Shown here piece after piece: positions 1 through 8,413 of a stretch of 64,000 nucleotides of DNA. Positions within the stretch are counted from its first letter, which is position 1. Every line of letters starts with the position of its first letter. Below the pieces are notes generated by a model that did no database searches, was not told the DNA's origin, and saw nothing but the letters and a program-made list of their open reading frames with translations. The DNA comes from Oxalobacteraceae bacterium (GTDB taxonomy: Bacteria; Pseudomonadota; Gammaproteobacteria; Burkholderiales; Burkholderiaceae_D). The translations under genes and the position numbers were made by a program. The DNA is taken from the NCBI GenBank assembly GCA_027490725.1, contig JAIXXN010000008.1, positions 1 to 64,000 of the forward strand, written 5' to 3'.

Positions 1-201
1 CCACAGTTCTACTTCCGTACGACTGACGTGACCGGTTCGATCGAACTGCCAGCGGACAAAGAAATGGTTATGCCAGGCGACAACGTGTCGATCACTGTTA
101 AGCTGATCAACCCGATCGCAATGGAAGAAGGTCTGCGCTTCGCAATCCGCGAAGGTGGCCGTACCGTTGGTGCAGGTGTGGTAGCGAAGATCATCGCTTA
201 A
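1..201 (+). CDS. tuf: Elongation factor Tu, C-terminal fragment (5' end outside window)
   Basis: The open frame runs from the first base to TAA at 199-201 and encodes the last 66 residues of EF-Tu, the GTPase that brings aminoacyl-tRNA to the ribosome. The visible part is beta-barrel domain 3: [10 protein letters not shown], then [10 protein letters not shown], then the conserved ending [16 protein letters not shown] followed by AKIIA. Position just before tRNA-Trp and secE is the usual place for one of the two tuf copies in Betaproteobacteria. The GTPase domain lies upstream of the window, so this copy cannot be checked for completeness. Confidence 0.97.
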   Translation, partial: PQFYFRTTDVTGSIELPADKEMVMPGDNVSITVKLINPIAMEEGLRFAIREGGRTVGAGVVAKIIA

Positions 202-213
202 GGAATATCCGGC

Positions 214-243
214 TTACCACCGGAGTGAATCCGGTGGTATAAT
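214..243 (+). promoter_or_regulatory. Candidate promoter for tRNA-Trp-secE-nusG, overlapping a post-tuf hairpin
   Basis: A perfect -10 hexamer TATAAT lies at 238-243. An 18-bp spacer separates it from TTACCA (214-219), a weak -35. Initiation would fall about 17 bases before the tRNA. The same bases form a 9-bp hairpin (TACCACCGG 215-223, CCGGTGGTA 231-239, 7-nt loop). As RNA from tuf this could act as a processing or pause site, but no U-tract follows, so it is not a typical terminator. Confidence 0.5.
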
Positions 244-266
244 CGATATCCTTTGTAGTTTTACGT

Positions 267-342
267 AGGGACGTAGCTCAATTGGCAGAGCGTCGGTCTC
301 CAAAACCGAAGGTTGGGGGTTCGATGCCCTCCGTCCCTGCCA
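267..342 (+). tRNA. trpT: tRNA-Trp (anticodon CCA)
   Basis: The 76-nt sequence folds as a cloverleaf. The acceptor stem pairs AGGGACG (267-273) with CGTCCCT (332-338), the discriminator base is G339 and CCA is encoded at 340-342. The anticodon stem is TCGGT/ACCGA (293-297 and 305-309), with loop CTCCAAA and anticodon CCA at 300-302, which reads UGG. The T-arm contains GGTTCGATGCC. It lies between tuf and secE, as is common in Betaproteobacteria, and is probably cotranscribed with secE-nusG. Confidence 0.97.
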
Positions 343-377
343 CCGAATTCTGGTGCAGGGCACCGAAAGTAAATTAA

Positions 378-761
378 ATGTCAAATCAATCCGTGCAGAC
401 TGTTAGCACGTCGAATGACAAGATCAAGGTTGCACTGGCGATCGTCGCTGCAATCGCAGGTGTAGTCGGGTTTTATTACCTGGCAGACAAACCAGCTCTG
501 GCACGCGCAGGTGTGCTTGTAGCTGGTTTGGCTATTGCAGTTGTGATCTTGTGGACCTCGACGACTGGCCGTGAATTCCTGAATTTCGCTAAAGAAGCTG
601 TTCGCGAAACGAAAAAAGTCGTGTGGCCGACCCGTCGCGAAGCGACCCAGATCACCGGTATCGTGTTCGCCTTCGTGCTGATCATGGCGTTGTTCCTGTG
701 GGGCACGGATAAGACTCTCGAATTCCTGTTGTACGACGTCATTCTGGGTATACGAAAATAA
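378..761 (+). CDS. secE: Preprotein translocase subunit SecE
   Basis: This 127-residue inner-membrane protein is the same length as three-segment SecE of gamma-proteobacteria. SecE clamps the SecY channel of the general secretion pathway. Hydrophobic segments are visible at about residues 19-37, 41-60 and 95-115. The conserved amphipathic stretch between segments 2 and 3 is present ([20 protein letters not shown]), including the K-K-V-V-W-P-T core that is diagnostic for SecE. The stop codon overlaps the nusG start by one base, so the two are translationally coupled. Confidence 0.96.
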   Translation: MSNQSVQTVSTSNDKIKVALAIVAAIAGVVGFYYLADKPALARAGVLVAGLAIAVVILWTSTTGREFLNFAKEAVRETKKVVWPTRREATQITGIVFAFVLIMALFLWGTDKTLEFLLYDVILGIRK

Positions 762-1390
762 TGAGCGAAAATGTGCAAGATGAAGCGATGAGCGTCTCCG
801 GTTCCGGCGACGCTTCGGCGCAAGAAGCTGGCGCAGCGCGAATCAGCACGCCAGTGAGCAACAAGCGCTGGTATGTTGTACATGCGTATTCCGGCATGGA
901 AAAGAGCGTCCAGCGTGCGCTGGCCGAACGCGTAGAGCGCGCCGGCATGCAGGACCAGTTTGGCCAGATTCTGGTGCCGACCGAAGAAGTGGTCGAAGTC
1001 CGTAACGGTCAGAAATATGTTACCGAACGTCGTTTCTACCCTGGCTATGTGCTGGTAGAGATGGAAATGACGGACGAAACCTGGCACCTGGTGAAAAACA
1101 CCAGCAAAGTGACCGGCTTCATCGGTGGTAAATCGAATAAGCCTACGCCGATTCCGGCACGCGAAATCGACAAAATCATGCAGCAAGTGCAAGAGGGTGT
1201 CGAGAAGCCGCGGCCGAAAGTGCTGTTCCAGGTGGGCGAAGATGTCCGCATCAAAGATGGTCCGTTCACTGACTTCAACGGCGCAGTCGAAGAAGTCAAC
1301 TACGAGAAATCGAAAGTGCGCGTCTCGGTCACCATTTTCGGACGTGCCACTCCAGTCGAACTGGAATTCGGTCAGGTCGAAAAAGTATAA
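761..1390 (+). CDS. nusG: Transcription termination/antitermination protein NusG
   Basis: NusG binds RNA polymerase through its NGN domain and Rho or ribosomal protein S10 through its KOW domain, coupling elongation with termination and translation. The NGN domain starts at [16 protein letters not shown] (about residue 36). The KOW domain is near the C-terminus, with [16 protein letters not shown]. The protein is 209 residues, about 28 longer than E. coli NusG (181). The excess is a polar Ser/Gly/Ala-rich N-terminus. An in-frame ATG at 788 would shorten it only by nine residues. The start at 761 was chosen because it overlaps the secE stop. Confidence 0.96.
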   Translation: MSENVQDEAMSVSGSGDASAQEAGAARISTPVSNKRWYVVHAYSGMEKSVQRALAERVERAGMQDQFGQILVPTEEVVEVRNGQKYVTERRFYPGYVLVEMEMTDETWHLVKNTSKVTGFIGGKSNKPTPIPAREIDKIMQQVQEGVEKPRPKVLFQVGEDVRIKDGPFTDFNGAVEEVNYEKSKVRVSVTIFGRATPVELEFGQVEKV

Positions 1391-1393
1391 GCA

Positions 1394-1422
1394 ACACCGT
1401 TCGCCAGAACGGGCGACGGTGT
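1394..1422 (+). promoter_or_regulatory. Hairpin between nusG and rplK
   Basis: ACACCG (1394-1399) pairs with CGGTGT (1417-1422) and TCGCC (1401-1405) with GGCGA (1412-1416), leaving one bulged T and a 6-nt loop. An A-run follows rather than a U-run. This suggests an RNA processing or 3'-protecting structure between nusG and the ribosomal protein genes, not a strong intrinsic terminator. Confidence 0.5.
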
Positions 1423-1450
1423 AAAAACCTGACACATCTGGCAAAAGAGG

Positions 1451-1484
1451 AGCCCCGCCCTGCAGATTGCGCATGGTGGGGCGC
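1451..1484 (+). promoter_or_regulatory. Candidate L1-type autoregulatory stem in the rplK leader
   Basis: AGCCCCGCC (1451-1459) can pair with GGTGGGGCGCT (1474-1484) with small bulges, 30 bases before the rplK start. In many bacteria ribosomal protein L1 represses rplK-rplA translation by binding a leader structure that mimics its 23S rRNA site. Position and shape fit that idea, but the specific L1-contact bases were not verified. Confidence 0.3.
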
Positions 1485-1513
1485 TACTACTCATTCCAAG
1501 CATAGGAGCCATC

Positions 1514-1945
1514 ATGGCAAAGAAAATCATTGGTTTTATCAAGCTGCAAGTGCCAGCTGGTAAAGCAAACCCATCCCCACCGATTGGTCCAGCGCTGGGT
1601 CAGCGCGGTCTGAACATCATGGAATTCTGCAAAGCTTTCAATGCGCAGACCCAAGGTATGGAACCAGGCATGCCGATCCCTGTCGTGATCACCGCGTTTG
1701 CTGACAAGTCCTTCACCTTCGTGATGAAGACCCCACCAGCAACCTTCCTGATCAAGAAGCACTCGGGCATCACCAAAGGTTCGCCGAAGCCACATACCGA
1801 CAAAGTCGGTTCGCTGACCCGCGCCCAAGCTGAAGAAATCGCTAAATTGAAATCCCCAGATCTGACCGCTGCTGACCTGGATGCTGCTGTACGCACCATC
1901 GCTGGCTCCGCACGTTCGATGGGCATCACGGTGGAAGGTCTGTAA
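1514..1945 (+). CDS. rplK: 50S ribosomal protein L11
   Basis: L11 (143 residues) forms the GTPase-associated centre with 23S rRNA and L10-L12, and is needed for stringent-response signalling through RelA. The N-terminal signature [22 protein letters not shown] is complete (seen in two parts, residues 9-18 and 19-30). The C-terminal rRNA-binding region contains the helix [19 protein letters not shown] and the ending [17 protein letters not shown] seven bases before the ATG fixes the start. rplA begins two bases after the stop, so the two form one translational unit. Confidence 0.98.
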   Translation: MAKKIIGFIKLQVPAGKANPSPPIGPALGQRGLNIMEFCKAFNAQTQGMEPGMPIPVVITAFADKSFTFVMKTPPATFLIKKHSGITKGSPKPHTDKVGSLTRAQAEEIAKLKSPDLTAADLDAAVRTIAGSARSMGITVEGL

Positions 1946-1947
1946 TC

Positions 1948-2643
1948 ATGGCAAAACTGTCCAAACGCGCTAAAGCTATCAAAGCCAAAGTTGATAGCAC
2001 CAAATCGTACTCGTTCGACAACGCTGTTGTGCTGATCAAAGAACTGGCTACCGCCAAGTTCAATGAATCGATCGACGTGTCGGTACAACTGGGTGTGGAT
2101 CCTAAGAAATCCGACCAGGTGGTTCGTGGTTCCGTCGTGCTGCCAGCTGGCACCGGCAAAACCGTTCGCGTAGCAGTCTTCGCTTCGGGCGAAAAAGCTG
2201 AACAAGCTAAAGCTGCTGGTGCTGACGTGGTTGGTATGGAAGACCTGGCTGAGCGCGTCAAAGCCGGCGACATGCCTTTCGACATCGTCATCGCTTCGCC
2301 AGACACCATGCGTATCGTTGGTACCCTGGGTCAGATCCTGGGCCCACGTGGTCTGATGCCTAACCCGAAAGTTGGTACCGTCACCCCTGACGTCGCCACC
2401 GCTGTGAAAAACGCCAAAGCTGGTCAGGTTCAGTACCGTACCGACAAAGCCGGTATCATTCACGCGACCATCGGCCGCAAATCGTTCAGCGATGCAGACC
2501 TGAAGAGCAACCTGGTTGCCCTGGTCGATGCACTGAACAAAGCTAAGCCAGCGACCAGCAAGGGTGTTTACCTGCGCAAGGTTTCGCTGTCGTCGACCAT
2601 GGGCGCTGGCGTCCGTGTTGATCAGGCTAGCCTGGCAGCTTAA
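1948..2643 (+). CDS. rplA: 50S ribosomal protein L1
   Basis: L1 (231 residues) forms the mobile L1 stalk at the ribosomal E site and usually represses its own operon by binding the rplK leader. It starts with [16 protein letters not shown] and shows the family core [16 protein letters not shown] at about residue 130, followed by [18 protein letters not shown]. The length equals the usual 230-234. The next gene, rplJ, follows after a 256-base structured leader. Confidence 0.98.
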   Translation: MAKLSKRAKAIKAKVDSTKSYSFDNAVVLIKELATAKFNESIDVSVQLGVDPKKSDQVVRGSVVLPAGTGKTVRVAVFASGEKAEQAKAAGADVVGMEDLAERVKAGDMPFDIVIASPDTMRIVGTLGQILGPRGLMPNPKVGTVTPDVATAVKNAKAGQVQYRTDKAGIIHATIGRKSFSDADLKSNLVALVDALNKAKPATSKGVYLRKVSLSSTMGAGVRVDQASLAA

Positions 2644-2690
2644 GTTTCAAGTTTAAGTCCTCTTGTTGCCGTCGTGCAGCAGGGGGCAGT

Positions 2691-2790
2691 TCTTTGGGCT
2701 GGTGGTCGTGCAAACGGCCACCAGGCAATCAAAGACCGTTGGGCGGGATGCATCAGGCAGGCATCCGGTTAATTGAATTTTCACCCAACG
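2691..2790 (+). promoter_or_regulatory. Structured rplJ leader (candidate L10/L12 autoregulatory element)
   Basis: The region between rplA and rplJ (2644-2899) holds nested stems. TCTTTG (2691-2696) pairs with CAAAGA (2730-2735) around an inner hairpin GGTGGTCG/CGGCCACC (2701-2708 and 2715-2722). CGTTGGG (2737-2743) pairs with CCCAACG (2784-2790) around GGATGC/GCATCC (2746-2751 and 2761-2766). The L10(L12)4 complex is known to repress rplJL by binding a leader of this position and general complexity. The L10 kink-turn bases were not confirmed. Confidence 0.55.
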
Positions 2791-2899
2791 CAGATGGTGT
2801 ACCCGATCAAGTTTCGTAGTCCATTGGACTCCTAAACCTCGGACGCCGTTGTTCGAACCGATGGTAGGTTTTTCCCGCCATCATTTAAGGAGGTTGACC

Positions 2900-3436
2900 G
2901 TGGGTCTCAATCTGAATGACAAAAAGGCCGTCGTCGCCGAAGTTTCCGCAAAAGTAGCAACTGCGCAAACCATCGTCGTGGCCGAATATCGTGGCATCCA
3001 GGTTGCTCACTTGACGCAACTTCGTGCTAAAGCGCGCGCTCAAGGCGTGTACCTGCGAGTGTTGAAAAACACCCTCGCACGTCGCTCCGTTGAAGGCACG
3101 CAGTTCGCCGCTCTGGCAGACAGCATGACCGGTCCGTTGATCTACTCGATCTCGGACGATGCCGTTGCAGCAGCTAAAGTCATCGCTGACTTCGCTAAAA
3201 CCAACGACAAACTGGTCATCACTGCCGGTAACTACGCAGGCAAGCAGCTGGATAAAGCAGCTGTTGCAGCGTTGGCGAGCATTCCTTCCCGTGAAGTTCT
3301 CATTTCGCAGCTGTTGGGCGTTATGCTGGCTCCGGTGTCGGGCTTTGCACGTGGTCTGGCTGCTCTGGCAGCGAAAAAATCCGAAGGTGCTCCTGTTGCC
3401 GAAGTCGCAGCAGAAGAAGCCCCAGCAGAAGCGTAA
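2900..3436 (+). CDS. rplJ: 50S ribosomal protein L10
   Basis: L10 anchors the L7/L12 dimers on the ribosome. The GTG at 2900 is preceded by AAGGAGG (2888-2894) at ideal spacing and gives [20 protein letters not shown], the normal L10 N-terminus, at 178 residues. A more upstream in-frame start at 2849 would add 17 residues and lacks a ribosome site. Family features include [19 protein letters not shown] and a C-terminal Ala/Glu-rich helix ([13 protein letters not shown]) where L12 dimers dock. Regulation is probably by the structured leader just upstream. Confidence 0.96.
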   Translation: MGLNLNDKKAVVAEVSAKVATAQTIVVAEYRGIQVAHLTQLRAKARAQGVYLRVLKNTLARRSVEGTQFAALADSMTGPLIYSISDDAVAAAKVIADFAKTNDKLVITAGNYAGKQLDKAAVAALASIPSREVLISQLLGVMLAPVSGFARGLAALAAKKSEGAPVAEVAAEEAPAEA

Positions 3437-3454
3437 TTTATTACGCGCTGGCGG

Positions 3455-3477
3455 CCTGACGGCCGTCGGGTTTTTTT
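3455..3477 (+). terminator. Terminator-like hairpin between rplJ and rplL
   Basis: CCTGAC (3455-3460) pairs with GTCGGG (3465-3470; one G-U pair) around loop GGCC and is followed directly by seven T residues (3471-3477). This has the form of an intrinsic terminator. It sits 18 bases after the rplJ stop and 50 bases before the rplL start, so it may be a partial attenuator. Its presence inside an operon where L12 is needed in excess over L10 is odd. Confidence 0.6.
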
Positions 3478-3527
3478 CAAGTAGCTATCTGATGTATTAA
3501 CGAATCAAAAAATTATTGGAGTTTCAA

Positions 3528-3899
3528 ATGGCAATTAGCAAAGACGACATCCTGAACGCAGTAAGCGAAATGTCCGTAATGGACCTGAACGAACTGGTTA
3601 AAGCTTTCGAAGAAAAATTCGGCGTTTCGGCCGCAGCAATGGCAGCTCCAGCAGCTGGCGGCGCCGCTGCTGCAGCAGTTGAAGAACAAACCGAATTCAA
3701 CGTTGTTCTGACCGAAGTTGGCGCAAACAAAGTTGGCGTAATTAAAGCTGTTCGCGAAATCACCGGTCTGGGCCTGAAAGAAGCCAAAGACGTAGTTGAT
3801 GGCGCACCAAAAGTTGTTAAAGAAGCCCTGGCTAAAGCTGACGCTGAAGCCGCTAAGAAAAAGCTGGAAGAAGCTGGCGCCAAGGCCGAACTGAAGTAA
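3528..3899 (+). CDS. rplL: 50S ribosomal protein L7/L12
   Basis: L7/L12 (123 residues) is the multicopy stalk protein that recruits translational GTPases. The N-terminal dimerisation domain ([19 protein letters not shown]) is followed by an Ala/Gly hinge at about residues 37-53 and the C-terminal domain with [23 protein letters not shown] in two conserved pieces. The ATG at 3528 was chosen because it gives the standard N-terminus MAISKDD and follows TTGGAG. A TTG at 3516 would overlap that ribosome site. Confidence 0.97.
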   Translation: MAISKDDILNAVSEMSVMDLNELVKAFEEKFGVSAAAMAAPAAGGAAAAAVEEQTEFNVVLTEVGANKVGVIKAVREITGLGLKEAKDVVDGAPKVVKEALAKADAEAAKKKLEEAGAKAELK

Positions 3900-3964
3900 T
3901 CAAGTTGTACGGCGGTCGGCGGCATGGCAGGGAGCTTCTCCCCGCCAATCCGACCGGCCCCACC

Positions 3965-4016
3965 GAGCCAAAGTTGCGGATATCCTTCCGAAAGGGGGAA
4001 TATCCGGCTTTGGCTC
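3965..4016 (+). promoter_or_regulatory. Long GAAA-capped hairpin in the rplL-rpoB spacer (3900-4218)
   Basis: GAGCCAAAG (3965-3973) pairs with CTTTGGCTC (4008-4016). After a small internal loop, CGGATAT (3977-3983) pairs with ATATCCG (4000-4006). A top stem of mainly C-G and U-G pairs (3985-3989 with 3994-3998) is capped by the tetraloop GAAA (3990-3993). Only CCTTTG follows, so termination would be weak. In E. coli this spacer holds an attenuator and an RNase III site, and this structure fits such a role. Elsewhere in the 319-base spacer there is a 7-bp hairpin TGTAGCG/CGCTACA (4038-4044, 4054-4060). No gene or convincing promoter was seen. Confidence 0.65.
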
Positions 4017-4218
4017 CTTTGTCGTCCTCGTCGTATTTGTAGCGTTTGTTTTGCGCTACAGTGGTACGCAGTTTATTGAAATCAGCTGGAAATGGTAGAA
4101 GTTTCAGGTTTCGTCTGTGTGACATGCAGCCGAACACCTTGTTGAACTGGGGCTATCGGCACTGGTGACACAGGCAAAACCTGAATTTTTTATCCTTTCT
4201 GTCACTCACGGAGTGTCC

Positions 4219-7200
4219 ATGCACTACTCATTTACTGAGAAGAAACGCATTCGCAAATCATTCGCGAAGCGCGCCAACGTTCACCACGTTCCGTTCCTGC
4301 TGGCTACCCAGCTCGAGTCCTACCATAGTTTCTTGCAAGAAGACGTAGCACCGTCGACCCGCAAGAACGACGGCCTGCAGTCGGCCTTTACCTCGATTTT
4401 CCCTATCGTTTCGCACAATGGCTTTGCGCGTCTCGAATTCCTGTCGTACGTGCTGGGCGATCCTGCCTTTGACGTCAAGGAATGCCAACTGCGTGGCCTG
4501 ACGTTCGCGTCGCCGCTGCGCGCCAAGGTACGTCTGGTGATCCTGGACAAGGAATCGCCGACCAAGCCGGTCGTCAAAGAGATGAAGGAACAGGAAGTCT
4601 ACATGGGCGAACTGCCTCTGATGACCTCCACCGGTTCGTTCGTTATCAATGGTACTGAGCGTGTCATCGTTTCGCAGCTGCATCGCTCGCCTGGCGTGTT
4701 CTTCGAACACGACCGCGGCAAGACCCACTCCTCGGGTAAACTGCTGTTCTCGGCCCGTATTATTCCTTACCGTGGCTCGTGGCTGGACTTCGAGTTCGAT
4801 CCGAAAGACATTCTGTTCTTCCGCGTCGACCGCCGCCGCAAGATGCCGGTAACGATTCTGCTGAAAGCGATCGGTATGTCGCACGAGCAGATTCTGGCCA
4901 ACTTCTTCGTATTCGACAATTTCAACCTGCGTTCGGAAGGCGCGGAGATGGAATTCGTTGCCGAACGTCTGCGTGGCGAAGTCGCCCGTTTCGACATCGT
5001 CAACAAAGAAGGCAAGACCCTGGTTCTGAAAGACAAGCGTATCAATGCCAAGCATGTGCGCGACATCGAATCGAACGGCATCAAGCACATTTCGGTGCCA
5101 GAAGACTACCTGCTGGGCCGCGTTCTGGCGAAAAACATCGTCGATCCGGAAACCGGTGAAGTGGTGGCCTCCGCCAATGACGAACTGACCGAAGACGTGC
5201 TCGGCCGTCTGCGCGAAGCCAACATCAGCGAAATCCAGACTCTGTACACCAACGATCTGGATCAGGGCGCCTACATCTCGCAAACTCTGCGTATCGACGA
5301 CACCGCCGACCAGATGGCTGCGCGTGTGGCGATCTACCGCATGATGCGTCCTGGCGAACCACCAACGGAAGACTCCGTGGAAGCCCTGTTCAACGGCCTG
5401 TTCTACAGCCCGGATCGTTACGATCTGTCGGCCGTGGGTCGTATGAAGTTCAACCGCCGCATCAGCCGCGATGAACTGACTGGCGCCATGACGCTGTCGA
5501 ACGAAGACGTGCTGGCCGTGATCAAGATCCTCGTTGAGCTGCGCAATGGTCGCGGCGAAGTCGACGATATCGATCACCTGGGTAACCGTCGCGTACGTTG
5601 CGTGGGCGAACTGGCAGAGAACCAATTCCGTGCCGGTCTGGTACGGGTTGAACGCGCCGTGAAAGAGCGTCTGGGTCAGGCCGAAGCCGACAACCTGATG
5701 CCGCACGACCTGATCAACTCGAAGCCGATCTCGGCCGCGATTCGCGAGTTCTTCGGTTCCTCGCAGCTGTCGCAGTTTATGGACCAGACCAACCCGCTGT
5801 CGGAAATCACCCACAAGCGTCGTGTATCCGCTCTGGGCCCTGGTGGTCTGACCCGCGAACGTGCCGGCTTCGAAGTGCGCGACGTGCACCCGACCCACTA
5901 CGGCCGTGTGTGCCCGATCGAAACGCCTGAAGGCCCGAACATCGGTCTGATCAACTCGCTGGCACTGTACGCCCGCCTGAACGAATACGGCTTCCTGGAA
6001 ACCCCGTACCGCAAAGTGATCGACTCCAAGATTACCGACCAGATCGATTATCTGTCGGCCATCGAAGAAGGTCGTTACATCATCGCTCAGGCAAATGCCT
6101 CGATCGATGAGTCCGGTACCCTGTGCGATGAGCTGGTCTCCTCGCGTGAAGCCGGCGAAACCATTCTGGTGTCGCCAGAGCGTATCCAGTACATGGACGT
6201 GGCGCCAGGCCAGATCGTGTCCGTCGCAGCGTCGCTGATTCCATTCCTGGAACACGATGATGCGAACCGCGCTTTGATGGGTGCCAACATGCAACGTCAG
6301 GCTGTACCGTGCTTGCGTCCTGAGAAGGCGCTGGTGGGTACCGGTATCGAACGTACCGTGGCAGTCGACTCGGGTACCACCGTGCAGGCACTGCGTGGCG
6401 GTATCGTCGATTACATCGATGCAGGCCGTGTGGTGATTCGCGTCAACGACGACGAAGCGACCGCGGGCGAAGTCGGTGTGGATATCTACAACCTGATCAA
6501 GTACACCCGTTCTAACCAGAACACCAACATCAACCAGCGTCCTATCGTCAAGGTAGGCGACCGTGTGGCCAAGCGCGACGTCATCGCTGACGGCGCTTCC
6601 ACCGATCTGGGCGAACTGGCGCTGGGGCAGAACATGACCGTGGCCTTCATGCCATGGAATGGTCTGAACTTCGAAGATTCGATCCTGATCTCGGAAAACG
6701 TTGTGAAAGACGACCGCTACACTTCGATTCACATCGAAGAGCTGTCCGTCGTGGCACGTGATACCAAGCTGGGCGCGGAAGAAATCACCCGCGATATCTC
6801 GAATCTGGCGGAAAACCAGCTGGCACGTCTGGACGAGTCGGGCATCGTCTACATCGGTGCTGAAGTACAGGCTGGCGATACCCTGGTTGGTAAAGTAACG
6901 CCTAAGGGCGAAACCCAGCTGACCCCGGAAGAGAAGCTGCTGCGCGCCATCTTCGGTGAAAAAGCTTCGGACGTGAAAGACACCTCGCTGCGCGTGCCTT
7001 CGGGCATGATCGGTACCGTGATCGACGTGCAAGTGTTCACCCGCGAAGGCATCGTGCGCGACAAACGCGCCCAGCAGATCATCGACGATGAACTGAAACG
7101 CTTCCGTCTGGATCTGAACGACCAGATGCGTATCGTGGAAGGCGATGCCTTCCAGCGTCTGGAAAAAATGCTGATCGGTCAGGTCGTCAACGGCGGTCCG

Positions 7201-8325
7201 AAGAAGCTGGCCAAAGGCGCCAAGATCACCAAGGAATATCTGGACGATCTGGACAAGTATCACTGGTTCGACATCCGTCCTGCCGATGATGCAGCGGCGA
7301 CCGCGCTGGAAGCGATCAAGGAATCGATCAACGAGAAGCGCCACCAGTTCGATCTGGCCTTCGAAGAGAAGCGTAAGAAACTCACCCAGGGCGATGAACT
7401 GCAACCTGGCGTGCAGAAGATGGTCAAAGTGTATCTGGCCGTGAAACGTCGCCTGCAATCGGGCGACAAGATGGCAGGTCGTCACGGTAACAAGGGTGTG
7501 GTTTCCCGTATCGTGCCAGTGGAAGACATGCCATACATGGCTGACGGTACGCCGGCCGACGTGGTACTGAACCCGCTGGGTGTGCCTTCGCGTATGAACG
7601 TGGGTCAGATTCTCGAGACCCACCTGGGCTGGGCTGCTAAGGGTCTGGGTATCCGTATCGGCGAGATGCTGCAACAGCAGATCAAAGTCGAAGAGATGCG
7701 CAAATTCCTGACCACCGTCTACAACGAGAACGGCCGTCCGGAAGATCTGGATCAGTTCGACGACGAAGAAATCATGAAGCTGGCGAACAACCTGAAAAAA
7801 GGTGTACCGTTCGCGACCCCAGTGTTCGATGGTGCGCATGAGTCGGAAATCCGGCGCATGCTGGATCTGGCTTATCCGGATGACATCGCTGCCAAACTGG
7901 GCATGACCCCGTCGAAGAATCAGGTCACCATGTATGACGGTCGTACCGGTGAAGCGTTTGAGCGTAAAGTCACCGTCGGTGTGATGCACATGCTGAAACT
8001 GCACCACTTGGTTGACGACAAGATGCACGCCCGTTCCACCGGTCCTTACTCGCTGGTAACGCAGCAACCACTGGGCGGTAAAGCCCAGTTCGGTGGCCAG
8101 CGCTTCGGTGAGATGGAGGTGTGGGCACTGGAAGCGTACGGCGCATCGTACGTGCTGCAAGAAATGCTGACCGTGAAGTCGGATGACGTGAACGGCCGTA
8201 CCAAAGTGTACGAAAACCTGGTCAAAGGTGACCACGTGATCGACGCTGGTATGCCGGAATCGTTCAACGTGCTGGTGAAAGAAATCCGTTCCCTGGGTAT
8301 CGATATCGACCTGGAACGTAACTAA
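4219..8325 (+). CDS. rpoB: DNA-directed RNA polymerase subunit beta
   Basis: The beta subunit (1368 residues) forms half of the RNA polymerase active-site cleft. The ATG at 4219 gives the normal betaproteobacterial N-terminus [18 protein letters not shown] and is preceded by GGAGTG. An upstream in-frame TTG at 4165 is rejected. The rifampicin pocket reads SQLSQFMDQ from residue 515, then [13 protein letters not shown]. The positions equivalent to E. coli D516, H526 and S531 are unchanged. Later motifs include [10 protein letters not shown] and the C-terminal [21 protein letters not shown] region (seen in two parts), which touches beta'. rpoC follows after 88 bases. Confidence 0.99.
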   Translation: MHYSFTEKKRIRKSFAKRANVHHVPFLLATQLESYHSFLQEDVAPSTRKNDGLQSAFTSIFPIVSHNGFARLEFLSYVLGDPAFDVKECQLRGLTFASPLRAKVRLVILDKESPTKPVVKEMKEQEVYMGELPLMTSTGSFVINGTERVIVSQLHRSPGVFFEHDRGKTHSSGKLLFSARIIPYRGSWLDFEFDPKDILFFRVDRRRKMPVTILLKAIGMSHEQILANFFVFDNFNLRSEGAEMEFVAERLRGEVARFDIVNKEGKTLVLKDKRINAKHVRDIESNGIKHISVPEDYLLGRVLAKNIVDPETGEVVASANDELTEDVLGRLREANISEIQTLYTNDLDQGAYISQTLRIDDTADQMAARVAIYRMMRPGEPPTEDSVEALFNGLFYSPDRYDLSAVGRMKFNRRISRDELTGAMTLSNEDVLAVIKILVELRNGRGEVDDIDHLGNRRVRCVGELAENQFRAGLVRVERAVKERLGQAEADNLMPHDLINSKPISAAIREFFGSSQLSQFMDQTNPLSEITHKRRVSALGPGGLTRERAGFEVRDVHPTHYGRVCPIETPEGPNIGLINSLALYARLNEYGFLETPYRKVIDSKITDQIDYLSAIEEGRYIIAQANASIDESGTLCDELVSSREAGETILVSPERIQYMDVAPGQIVSVAASLIPFLEHDDANRALMGANMQRQAVPCLRPEKALVGTGIERTVAVDSGTTVQALRGGIVDYIDAGRVVIRVNDDEATAGEVGVDIYNLIKYTRSNQNTNINQRPIVKVGDRVAKRDVIADGASTDLGELALGQNMTVAFMPWNGLNFEDSILISENVVKDDRYTSIHIEELSVVARDTKLGAEEITRDISNLAENQLARLDESGIVYIGAEVQAGDTLVGKVTPKGETQLTPEEKLLRAIFGEKASDVKDTSLRVPSGMIGTVIDVQVFTREGIVRDKRAQQIIDDELKRFRLDLNDQMRIVEGDAFQRLEKMLIGQVVNGGPKKLAKGAKITKEYLDDLDKYHWFDIRPADDAAATALEAIKESINEKRHQFDLAFEEKRKKLTQGDELQPGVQKMVKVYLAVKRRLQSGDKMAGRHGNKGVVSRIVPVEDMPYMADGTPADVVLNPLGVPSRMNVGQILETHLGWAAKGLGIRIGEMLQQQIKVEEMRKFLTTVYNENGRPEDLDQFDDEEIMKLANNLKKGVPFATPVFDGAHESEIRRMLDLAYPDDIAAKLGMTPSKNQVTMYDGRTGEAFERKVTVGVMHMLKLHHLVDDKMHARSTGPYSLVTQQPLGGKAQFGGQRFGEMEVWALEAYGASYVLQEMLTVKSDDVNGRTKVYENLVKGDHVIDAGMPESFNVLVKEIRSLGIDIDLERN

Positions 8326-8351
8326 GGCGCAAGCTGCAGTTCACAAGCGCG

Positions 8352-8380
8352 TGTCCCGCCGGCCTGTCGCCGGCGGGACA
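8352..8380 (+). promoter_or_regulatory. Perfect 12-bp GC-rich hairpin between rpoB and rpoC
   Basis: TGTCCCGCCGGC (8352-8363) and GCCGGCGGGACA (8369-8380) pair perfectly around the loop CTGTC. The following bases GTTTAAAG give no long U-tract, so it is more likely an RNA stability or processing element than a full terminator. The rpoC ribosome site (CCTGGAGTGA) lies about 25 bases downstream. Confidence 0.6.
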
Positions 8381-8413
8381 GTTTAAAGAATTCATCACTA
8401 CCTGGAGTGATAC

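Noticed and set aside
5761..5850. Rifampicin-resistance change in rpoB
   Set aside because: The positions equivalent to D516, H526 and S531 are all wild type.
4258..8235. Very long open frame antisense to rpoB
   Set aside because: It mirrors codon choice: rpoB hardly uses TTA, CTA or TCA, so the complementary strand lacks stops. No ribosome site or recognisable product was seen.
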